A stretch of DNA of 64,000 nucleotides from Rhodoplanes azumiensis (lineage in GTDB: Bacteria; Pseudomonadota; Alphaproteobacteria; Rhizobiales; Xanthobacteraceae): the NCBI RefSeq assembly GCF_042682915.1, contig NZ_JBHUIW010000011.1, forward strand, positions 62,001 to 126,000, read 5' to 3'. A model generated the notes under the pieces. It was not told the origin of the DNA and searched no databases. It saw only the letters and a program-made list of their open reading frames with translations. Each line of letters opens with the position of its first letter. Position 1 is the first letter of the stretch. The translations under genes were made by a program, and so were the position numbers. Shown here in pieces: positions 27,336 to 33,791 of the stretch.

Positions 27336-28181
27336 TCACTCGGTCAGGCGCTCGGCGAACAGGTGCATGGTCTTGCGGTAGATGACCGAGCGGTTCCACT
27401 CGCGCATCACCTCGAAGTTCTGCGTGCCCTCGCCGAACGGCGCGCCGGGCTGCCAGCCGTTGACCTTCAGGAGATTGGCCGTCGAGGCGAGCACGTCCGG
27501 CACGCTGTGGCGCAGGTCGACATGGCCGTTGCCGTCGTAGTCGACGCCGTATTTGATGTAGGAGGACGGCAGGAACTGGGTCTGGCCGAGCTCGCCCGCG
27601 AAGGCGCCGATCATGTCGCGCAGCGGCAGGTCGCCGCGCTGGAGGATCTTCAGCGCGGCGATCAGCTCGCCCTGGAACAGCTCGGTGCGGCGGCAGTCGT
27701 GCGCCAGCGTCGCGATGGTGCGGATCACCGGCAGCTTACCCATGTCGCCGGTGCCGTTGTCGCTCTCCAGCGTCCAGATCGCCATCAGGAGCTCCTTGGG
27801 CACGCCGAACTGGCGCTCGACGCGGCCGAGGAGCGCCGCGTGCTTCTGCATCAGCGCCCGGGCGCGCTTGATACGGGCCGGGATGACGCGGGTCGCGGCG
27901 TATTCCTCGAAGCTCTTCTTGAAGGTGTAGCGTTGGCGGCGATCGAAGGCGAGGACGGCCGGATCGGGCGTGACGCCGGCGAAGGCTTGCTCGATCACGG
28001 CGCGCGAGACGCCCTGCGCCTGTGCCTCGCGCGCCATCGCGGCCAGGAACGTGTCGAAGTCGCCGCCGCACGGGGCGGCGCGAGCGGGTGCCACGGCGAC
28101 GAGACTCGCCAGGAGGAGACCGGAGAACGCGACGAGACAGGCGCGTGCGCCGCGGCGCACGAAAGATTTCGCAAAGGCCAT
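27336..28181 (-). CDS. Lytic murein transglycosylase (MltB-like)
   Basis: A 281-residue periplasmic enzyme that cleaves the peptidoglycan glycan strand to form 1,6-anhydro ends. A signal peptide with a hydrophobic core ends near residue 35 (VAVAPARAA). The SLT_2 domain shows FDRRQRYTFKKSFEEYA, the catalytic Glu in LLMAIWTLESDNGTG, and the later GELGQTQFLPSSYIKYGVDYDGNGHVDL, all hallmarks of the MltB family. The shorter length shows that no C-terminal peptidoglycan-binding domain is present. It stands alone, convergent with nothing close. Confidence 0.9.
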   Translation of the reverse strand: MAFAKSFVRRGARACLVAFSGLLLASLVAVAPARAAPCGGDFDTFLAAMAREAQAQGVSRAVIEQAFAGVTPDPAVLAFDRRQRYTFKKSFEEYAATRVIPARIKRARALMQKHAALLGRVERQFGVPKELLMAIWTLESDNGTGDMGKLPVIRTIATLAHDCRRTELFQGELIAALKILQRGDLPLRDMIGAFAGELGQTQFLPSSYIKYGVDYDGNGHVDLRHSVPDVLASTANLLKVNGWQPGAPFGEGTQNFEVMREWNRSVIYRKTMHLFAERLTE

Positions 28182-28410
28182 TCCGGTCCCCGTGTCGATC
28201 GATGTCGGGGCGAGAGTGGCACGCGGGTGCGGCGGGGAAAAGGCGGGTTCGACGGGCAGTTTGCGACGCCGTGGCGCCCTTCCCGTGCACCGGCGTCGCG
28301 ACAGATCCGCGGACCGCCCGGCTGCCCGGGGCGGGACGATGTTTTATGGTGCGGTCGGGACGACGGCACGCCGCCGCCACCCGCGATGCGTCTCGAGCAA
28401 CGGAGCCACC

Positions 28411-28704
28411 ATGCCGAAGGGCTACTGGGTCACCACCTATCGTTCGATCAAGGATCCCGCCAAGGTCGCCGCCTATGCGGCGCTCGCCGGCCCGGTGATG
28501 ACCGAGCACGGCTGCCGCTATCTGTGCCGTGGCCCGGCCGCCGTCGCCCACGAGCAGGGCGTCAAGGAGCGCGTCGTCGTCGGCGAGTTCCCGAGCCTCG
28601 CGGCCGCGATCGCCTGCCACGACAGCCCCGGCTACCAGAAGGCGCTCGAGGTGCTGGCCGACGGCGCCGTGCGCGACATGCGCTTCGTCGAAGGCGTGGA
28701 GTGA
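28411..28704 (+). CDS. DUF1330 domain protein
   Basis: A 97-residue protein with the ferredoxin-like dimeric alpha-beta barrel fold of DUF1330. Family segments are YWVTTYRSIKDPAKVAAYAALAGPV, then ERVVVGEFPSLAAAIACHDSPGYQKALEVL and the closing DMRFVEGVE. The ATG has GGAG five bases upstream. The function is unknown; relatives are small orphan proteins found across proteobacteria. Confidence 0.85.
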   Translation: MPKGYWVTTYRSIKDPAKVAAYAALAGPVMTEHGCRYLCRGPAAVAHEQGVKERVVVGEFPSLAAAIACHDSPGYQKALEVLADGAVRDMRFVEGVE

Positions 28705-28815
28705 CGCGACACGACGTGAAAGGCGCGGCGTGAGCCGCACGGCCCGCCGCATCGGGCGATCACGCGCCCGATGCGCGGCGGGCCGAAGCGCCACGGGCCG
28801 GCGGAGACCGGCCGC

Positions 28816-29127
28816 TCAGCTGGTCGGCCCCGGGCCCGCCCGGCCGTTCAGGGCCGCGGCGGCGAGGGCCGCGGCGGCGAGGGCCGCGGTGGCGAGGGCC
28901 GCGGTGGCGCGCTGCGACAGGTCGGCGAACAGCGGCATCGCCGCCTTGCCGGCCGGTCGCGGCTGATCGAACATCGGCAGCACGTGACGCAGCGCCGCCT
29001 TCACGTCGATCCCGAGTCCCAGCGGGAACTCCGGATTGGTGGTGTGCCAGGCGCGCGGCACCGGGTGGTCGGCTTCCAGGTCGGGGCGCGAGTTCGACGC
29101 GCCGAACCAGTCCCACTGACCGATCAC
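28816..29127 (-). CDS. Hypothetical protein with alanine repeats, possibly 5' truncated
   Basis: A 103-residue frame from a GTG at 29127 (MIGQWDWFGASNSRPDLE). The C-terminal third is Ala-rich, encoded by four 15-bp repeats (28850-28909). I do not recognise the family. The frame has no ATG or GTG above 29127 but stays open back to about 29293, and that stretch looks protein-like (RLRIVTVSGKSGLPPPFRQV). Codons in a neighbouring frame near 29299 (ELRQTADTVVAA) also look coding. This may be a frameshifted or decayed gene rather than an intact one. Confidence 0.4.
   Translation of the reverse strand: MIGQWDWFGASNSRPDLEADHPVPRAWHTTNPEFPLGLGIDVKAALRHVLPMFDQPRPAGKAAMPLFADLSQRATAALATAALAAAALAAAALNGRAGPGPTS
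28850..28909. repeat. Four tandem copies of a 15-bp repeat
   Basis: Four head-to-tail units of AGGGCCGCGGCGGCG, at 28850, 28865, 28880 and 28895; the last two have T in place of one C. Because 15 is a multiple of three, the repeat adds in-frame Ala/Leu codons (TAALA, AAALA) to the hypothetical protein on the minus strand. Confidence 0.85.
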
Positions 29128-29425
29128 GTCGAGAACCTGCCGGAACGGTGGCGGCAGGCCGCTCTTGCCGCTGACCGTGACGATGCGGAGGCGGCGGGCG
29201 CGCGCCGCGGTCGTCGCCTGCGGGTCGGGGTCGGTGGCCGCCGCATGCAGCCACCACGGTGTCGGCCGTCTGCCGCAGTTCCGAACCCCGTCCCGTCATC
29301 CGTCGGGGGCTCGCGCAGCGAGCTCCGACGGCTGCGGCCCGAACCGTCGCCCTTCAGGCGCCGGCGGATCGGGCGAGATCCGGTTCCTCGCCGGCCGAAT
29401 GGCCGTTCGAGAGCGGCCGAGCGGT
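29128..29425. other. Gap without an intact gene
   Basis: A 298-base stretch between the hypothetical gene and the histidine-rich gene, both on the minus strand. Its left half is open in the frame of the hypothetical gene, without a usual start codon. No terminator with a T-run was seen. Confidence 0.4.
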
Positions 29426-29671
29426 TCAGTGCATCTCCATCGCGGCGGGCGCGTGGACGGGCACCTGCGGATAAGCGTGCGGGTAAGCTTGCGGATGAGC
29501 ATGCTGATAAGCATGCGGATGGGCGTGGCCATGCGCCAGGCCGACATTCTCGCCGCAGTCGGGCGAGCAATAGTGGTGCCCGCGGGTGTCGAAGAAGACC
29601 GGCACCGCGACCGGGGTGCCGCAGGTTCGGCAGGTGGTGGCGTGCCGATGGCGGGTGTCGTCGTCGCGCAT
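29426..29671 (-). CDS. Small histidine-rich zinc-ribbon protein
   Basis: An 81-residue protein. The N-terminal part holds four Cys as a treble-clef-like ribbon (CRTCG at 14-18, then HHYCSPDC at 32-39). The C-terminal 40 residues are a His/Pro/Tyr/Ala repeat (AHGHAHPHAYQHAHPQAYPH) ending MEMH. Thirteen of 81 residues are His. The ATG at 29671 has AAGGGG upstream. The layout suggests metal binding or storage of nickel, zinc or copper, as in His-tailed metallochaperones, but the family is not one I can name. Four TGTCAC/GTGACA sites lie upstream. Confidence 0.65.
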   Translation of the reverse strand: MRDDDTRHRHATTCRTCGTPVAVPVFFDTRGHHYCSPDCGENVGLAHGHAHPHAYQHAHPQAYPHAYPQVPVHAPAAMEMH

Positions 29672-29722
29672 GGAGTTTCCCCTTCCGCTTCTTGCCAGGC
29701 GCCGCGGCGGCAGCGGCGCCAT

Positions 29723-29739
29723 TGTCACGCGCCTGTCAC
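29723..29739. promoter_or_regulatory. Direct TGTCAC repeats upstream of the histidine-rich gene
   Basis: TGTCAC occurs at 29723-29728 and 29734-29739, 11 bp apart and so on the same face of the helix. They lie 52-68 bases above the start codon at 29671. The same hexamer forms the palindrome at 29838. A shared operator is inferred. Confidence 0.35.
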
Positions 29740-29837
29740 GACACGGGACGGATTGGGCAAAAGGTGCCACAACTGCAGCGCTGATACTAATTAAATTTCC
29801 TGAAGAGTGGCTTCACAGGGCCTTAAATTGCGTTCGC

Positions 29838-29853
29838 GTGACAGTCTTGTCAC
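29838..29853. promoter_or_regulatory. GTGACA-N4-TGTCAC palindrome
   Basis: A perfect 6+6 palindrome with a 4-bp centre in the AT-richer gap between the RuBisCO-like gene end (29924) and the histidine-rich gene. It faces an AATTAAATTT stretch at about 29789. It looks like a regulator binding site; the regulator is unknown. Confidence 0.4.
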
Positions 29854-29923
29854 AGCCCGCGGCGCGCCCGGACGTGCGACCGCTCTCGGGCTGGCGTCGC
29901 CGACGGGGTCGCCGGCCGCCCGG

Positions 29924-31216
29924 TCAGCCCCCGAAAGCGGCGAGCGCGGCGGCGAGCTCGGGATGGGCGGCGGCGCGCTCCTCGACCGGCACGCCGGCCG
30001 CGATCGCGTCCCAGGCTTGGCGCAGGCTCGCCGCCCCCGCCGCCGGTCCCATCGGGTGGCCGAACACGCCGCGCCCTGGCACGAAGCCGAAATCGACTCC
30101 ACCGACCTTCGAAAAAACCCGTTCGAGCGTCGCGGCCGAGTCGCTGCCGCCCGGCACCGGGAGGCTCGTGAGGATGTCGCCCATCGGCTCCAGGCAGGCC
30201 CGGATGCAGTCCTGCACCTCCGCCTCCGGCGTCATCATGCGCGGCCCGAAGCCCGGCATGATCACCGCATCGAAGCCGGCGAGGCGTTGCAGCCGCGTCA
30301 GCACGCGCGCGTGGATGCCGTACCAGGGCAGCCTTGCGAACGAGGCGATGAAGGGGAAATGCGCGATCAGCGGCACGCTCGCATGGGCGCGCAGCATCCG
30401 CACCGCCGAGAGCCCGACCGGCATCGCGTTGATCAGCACGGCGCCGGCGCCGCGCGCCACCGCGAGGTCGTGCAGCGGGATCAGCCGGTCGACCTCGTCG
30501 GTGATGTTGGCGAGATACAGCTTCGGCGCGCCGGTCTCCGCGCTCGCGCGGCGGGCGGCGTCGCCGAGCAGGGCGGCGCGCTCGGCGAGCGGGCACCACG
30601 GCGCGTCGGCCAGCATCTCGTCGTCCTTGGCGATGTCGAGCCCGCCCGCCATCGCCTGGTATCCGATCTCGGCGAAGGGCTCGGCCGGCAGCCCGATGTT
30701 GGGCTTGATGACGCCGAAGAAGATCGGCCGGTCGTAGGCCCGCAACAGACCGCGAAGCCCGGCGATGCCGAAGCGTGGCCCTTCGAAGGCGGCCAGGAGC
30801 GACACCGGGAAGCGGATGTCGAGGAAACGGATCAGCGGGATCCGCGGCACGAAGAACACGCCCTCGCCACACACGGCGGACAGCAGGTTCGGCAGCCGCG
30901 GCCCGAAATTGCCGTGCGGATGCGCGAGCGTCACCCGCACGTGATGGACGTCGGTCGCCGGAACGCCGTCCACCGGCACGCTGAAGGTTTCACGCGGCGT
31001 GGCGTCCAGATCCACCACCTTGGCGGCGAAGCGCGGGCGGAAATCCTCGTCGACGCCGACGCGGCGCCACTGCGCCGTCGATTGCTCGCTGGCGAGATGC
31101 GCGGCCGCCTCGCGTGGATCGCCGGCGCATTCGAAGGCGAAGTCGAGCTCGACGTAGAGCTCGGGATCGAGATCCTGCCGGCGGGCGAAGAAGCCCACGA
31201 TGTCGTCCGCGTTCAC
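29924..31216 (-). CDS. RuBisCO-like protein (form IV)
   Basis: A 430-residue RuBisCO large-subunit homologue. The C-terminal barrel starts with GVIKPNIGL (168-176), where the first Lys is kept but the second is Asn. The carbamylation motif GGLDIAKDDE (191-200) keeps Lys197, Asp199 and Glu200. LIAHFPF (284-289) replaces the usual His-Arg motif. The loop-6 Lys is missing (IMPGFGPRMM at 319-328), and the C-terminal GRGVFGHPMGPAAGA is family-like. These changes rule out CO2 fixation. Related proteins enolise, isomerise or decarboxylate sugar phosphates. The GTG start directly follows the yjbQ stop, so both are coupled. Confidence 0.85.
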   Translation of the reverse strand: MNADDIVGFFARRQDLDPELYVELDFAFECAGDPREAAAHLASEQSTAQWRRVGVDEDFRPRFAAKVVDLDATPRETFSVPVDGVPATDVHHVRVTLAHPHGNFGPRLPNLLSAVCGEGVFFVPRIPLIRFLDIRFPVSLLAAFEGPRFGIAGLRGLLRAYDRPIFFGVIKPNIGLPAEPFAEIGYQAMAGGLDIAKDDEMLADAPWCPLAERAALLGDAARRASAETGAPKLYLANITDEVDRLIPLHDLAVARGAGAVLINAMPVGLSAVRMLRAHASVPLIAHFPFIASFARLPWYGIHARVLTRLQRLAGFDAVIMPGFGPRMMTPEAEVQDCIRACLEPMGDILTSLPVPGGSDSAATLERVFSKVGGVDFGFVPGRGVFGHPMGPAAGAASLRQAWDAIAAGVPVEERAAAHPELAAALAAFGG

Positions 31217-31660
31217 TCACGCCCCCGAGGATTTTTCCGCGCCCATGGCTTGCAGCTCGATCGCGCGGCGCTCGCGCGGCCCGTCGAGCTCGACGAAGAA
31301 GATCGCCTGCCAGTCGCCCAGCACCGGCTTGCCGTCGGCGACCGGAATGCTCTCGGTCGAGCTCATGAACAGGCCGAGCAGATGCGAATGGGCGTTGTCG
31401 CGGCCGTCGACCGTGTCGAGATTGTGCAAGTAGTCGCCGTCACGCGGCACCAGGCGCTTCAGGAACGTCACCATGTCGCGCTGGAGCCGCTCCTCGCGCT
31501 CGTTGATGTTGAGCCGCGCCGTGGTGTGGAGCGTCGTCACGGTGAGCAGGCCGTCGACGACGCCGGTGCCGGCGAGCCAGTCGCGCACCTGCGGCGTGAG
31601 GTCGATGATCTCGATCGGCGCCGTGGTGGCGACCGTGATCCTGTGCTTGACGATACGCAT
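31217..31660 (-). CDS. yjbQ: YjbQ/UPF0047 family protein (secondary thiamine-phosphate synthase)
   Basis: A 147-residue YjbQ-family enzyme. The family hallmarks are TLHTTARLNINEREE, LHNLDTVDGRDNAHSHLLGLFMSSTESIPVADGKPVLG and IFFVELDGPRERRAIELQ. The conserved His and Asn cluster is the presumed metal/active site. Some members have weak thiamine-phosphate synthase activity, but the true role is unsettled. The ATG at 31660 starts MRIVKHRITV. The stop is followed at once by the GTG of the RuBisCO-like gene, which points to a shared pathway. Confidence 0.88.
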   Translation of the reverse strand: MRIVKHRITVATTAPIEIIDLTPQVRDWLAGTGVVDGLLTVTTLHTTARLNINEREERLQRDMVTFLKRLVPRDGDYLHNLDTVDGRDNAHSHLLGLFMSSTESIPVADGKPVLGDWQAIFFVELDGPRERRAIELQAMGAEKSSGA

Positions 31661-31846
31661 CGGGGTCTTCCGTGCGGCGCGCCCGAGGCGCGGCGAGGCC
31701 GCGGGCCGAAGGACGGGGCGCAATCCCCGGACGCCCCTGTCTATCGCGCGGGGCGCAGCGAGGCAAACCCTCCCGGTCGGGTCGGACGCCCGGCCGGGCC
31801 CGCGAAACGCCCGCTCCCGCCGGCGGCGCGTCCGCAGCGTGCCGTT

Positions 31847-33058
31847 TCAGCTCGCCTTCAGAACGCTCACCAGCACGGCCGCGAAGATCGCGCTGGTGAT
31901 GACGCCCGAGATGCTGGCGCCGAGCGCGTGCGGCAGGACGATCGCGTTCTTGTTGGCCTCCGTCACCACCTTCTGGGCCACCTTGGCCGTGGTCGGCACG
32001 CAGGACACGGCGGCGATGCCGATCACCGGATTGTACTTGCCGCCCGACAGCCAATACAGCACGTAGCCGCCGGCGAGGCCGCCGAGCGCCGAGAAGGTGA
32101 GCGCGACGATGCCGAGCACCAGGAGGATCAGAACCTTGGGATTGAGGATGGTGCTCGCCTCGCACAGCACGCCGAGCACCAGGCCGAGGAAGAAGGTCGC
32201 ACCGTAGAGAATTTGATTGGAGAACAGGTCGTAGAAATAGGAGAGCCCGCTCTCGCGCACGATGACGCCGAGAAACAGCGACAGGAAGAGCGGTGCAGCG
32301 ACCGGGAACAGCAACGACAGGAGCAGGCAAGCGACCACGGCGAACACCATCTTCTCGCTCGCCGTGATCGGTCGCTTGGTGTCGGGCGGCATCGCGATGG
32401 CGCGCAAGTGCTTCGGAACCACCAGCTTGATCAGGTACGGATAGCCGCCATAGGTGAGGCCGAGATACAGATAGCCGACCACCGTGATGGGGACGAAGAT
32501 CTCGGGCGCGAGAATCAGCGACGTGAACAGCACCATCGGGCCGTCGGCGCCGCCGATGGTCGCGGTCGCGGCGGCCTGCTTGTCGGTCAGCCCCATCAGC
32601 ACGCCGAGCGGGAAGGCGACCAGGGTGCCGAGCTCGCCGCAGACGGCGAGGAACATCGAGCGGAACGGCCGCTGCATCACGTAGCCGACGTCGAGCAGCG
32701 TGCCGATGCCGAGGAACACCAGGCAGGCGATCAGCCCGTTGGAGAACGCGAAGGTGTAGATCGGCTGCAGCCAGTCGACCTGGAGCTGGGTCATCACCTC
32801 GTCGGTGCCGCTGGCGAGCGGATCGAGGAACAGCGTTCCGGTCTTGCCGCCCGGTAGGAACAGCACGGCGGCGTTGACGGTCGCCATGCCGAGACCCATC
32901 GGGATCATCAGCAGGGCCTCGAGGACGCCCCGCTGGCCGAGATAGATCAGCAGCACGCCGAGCGCCATCAGGGCGATGCGGCCGATCAGGATGGTGGGCT
33001 CCGCGCTGACCAGCGTGGCGATGCCCTGGAACAGGTCGAGAAAGGCGATGTCGGGCAT
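31847..33058 (-). CDS. Sodium ion-translocating decarboxylase, beta subunit
   Basis: A 403-residue polytopic membrane protein of the OadB/GcdB/MmdB family, which couples decarboxylation of a carboxybiotin to sodium export. Conserved ion-path segments are TATIGGADGPMVLFTSLILAP (about residue 175) and YNPVIGIAAVSCVPTTAKVAQK near residue 360, a close match to the family consensus. Length is typical. No alpha (carboxyltransferase) subunit or biotin carrier lies in the window. The gamma-like gene ends 64 bases upstream, and yjbQ and the RuBisCO-like gene follow on the same strand. Confidence 0.9.
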   Translation of the reverse strand: MPDIAFLDLFQGIATLVSAEPTILIGRIALMALGVLLIYLGQRGVLEALLMIPMGLGMATVNAAVLFLPGGKTGTLFLDPLASGTDEVMTQLQVDWLQPIYTFAFSNGLIACLVFLGIGTLLDVGYVMQRPFRSMFLAVCGELGTLVAFPLGVLMGLTDKQAAATATIGGADGPMVLFTSLILAPEIFVPITVVGYLYLGLTYGGYPYLIKLVVPKHLRAIAMPPDTKRPITASEKMVFAVVACLLLSLLFPVAAPLFLSLFLGVIVRESGLSYFYDLFSNQILYGATFFLGLVLGVLCEASTILNPKVLILLVLGIVALTFSALGGLAGGYVLYWLSGGKYNPVIGIAAVSCVPTTAKVAQKVVTEANKNAIVLPHALGASISGVITSAIFAAVLVSVLKAS

Positions 33059-33122
33059 GCCGTGGTGCTCTGCTGGACTCGGACGGGTTGCGTGACGGTC
33101 GGCGGCTCGCGCCGGCTTCGGG

Positions 33123-33461
33123 TCAGCGATGAGGGCTGTGCCCGCCGTGATGGCGCGCGCGGACCTCGCTGATCCAGTTCGCGCTGCGCTTCTGCTCGGC
33201 CAGATAGACGATGCGGTGCGGCGTCGTCACCACATGGGCGGCGGCGGCGATGACGGCGGCGACGATGTCCGATTCCTCCTCGCCCACGGGCTTCGGCATC
33301 GGCACGGTCAGCTGTGGCGCGACGACCGGCGCCTTCGGCCGGGAGCGGGCCAGCAGGAGCACGATGCCGCGGATGATGACGGCGCAGATGGCCGCCAGCA
33401 CGGCCATCAGCACGAACGAGAACAGGCCCTTGCCGAGCGCCGAGAGGGCGAGGTGTCCCAT
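33123..33461 (-). CDS. Decarboxylase gamma-subunit-like small membrane protein (OadG-like)
   Basis: A protein of about 112 residues with one N-terminal transmembrane helix (KGLFSFVLMAVLAAICAVII), then a cytoplasmic tail. The segment EEESDIVAAVIAAAAHVV resembles the helical tail of OadG, and the C terminus is His-rich (ARHHGGHSPH), as in gamma subunits that bind zinc. The ATG at 33461 has GGAG seven bases upstream; an earlier ATG at 33467 is too close to it. Its place before the beta subunit supports the call. Confidence 0.72.
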   Translation of the reverse strand: MGHLALSALGKGLFSFVLMAVLAAICAVIIRGIVLLLARSRPKAPVVAPQLTVPMPKPVGEEESDIVAAVIAAAAHVVTTPHRIVYLAEQKRSANWISEVRARHHGGHSPHR

Positions 33462-33791
33462 GAGCATACTCCGTCGCAGGCCGCAGGTGCGCCGATGCAC
33501 ATGCGGTCCAGGCCCGTTTCACGGTCGCGATTCGGGCAGAGTGTGCGATGCGGCAGGCCGCGCGGCAACCGCTTTTACGGGATGCCGTCATGTCCGGACG
33601 GACACGGGGTGCGGCGCGAAAGGCGGCACCGGCATGAGACAATGTCGCAGGCGAGCGCCGGCCGGTGCGGTCGGAGCTGGCGTGACAGCGGTATGACGCC
33701 GGGCCGAACGGCGCGATCGCCGGCCGGGCGGACGGGCCCTCTCGCGCGTCGCGAGAGGGCCCGCAGTCGTGCGGCCGTCGGCTCGGCCGTT
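33462..33791. other. Gap with a strong hairpin
   Basis: A 330-base stretch between actP and the gamma-like gene. Apart from a perfect 13-bp stem hairpin at 33734-33762 I see no gene. The part near 33480-33560 probably holds the promoter of the decarboxylase operon, but no clear -35/-10 pair was found. Confidence 0.5.
33734..33762 (-). terminator. Perfect 13-bp hairpin downstream of actP
   Basis: GGGCCCTCTCGCG (33734-33746) pairs exactly with CGCGAGAGGGCCC (33750-33762) across a 3-base loop. It lies 30 bases after the actP stop. There is no T-run after it on the minus strand, so it may work with Rho or as an mRNA end stabiliser. Confidence 0.5.

Noticed and set aside
29924..31216. RuBisCO-family gene as a CO2-fixing enzyme
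   Set aside because: The loop-6 Lys and the second Lys of the KPK motif are missing and no small subunit, phosphoribulokinase or other Calvin-cycle gene is present.
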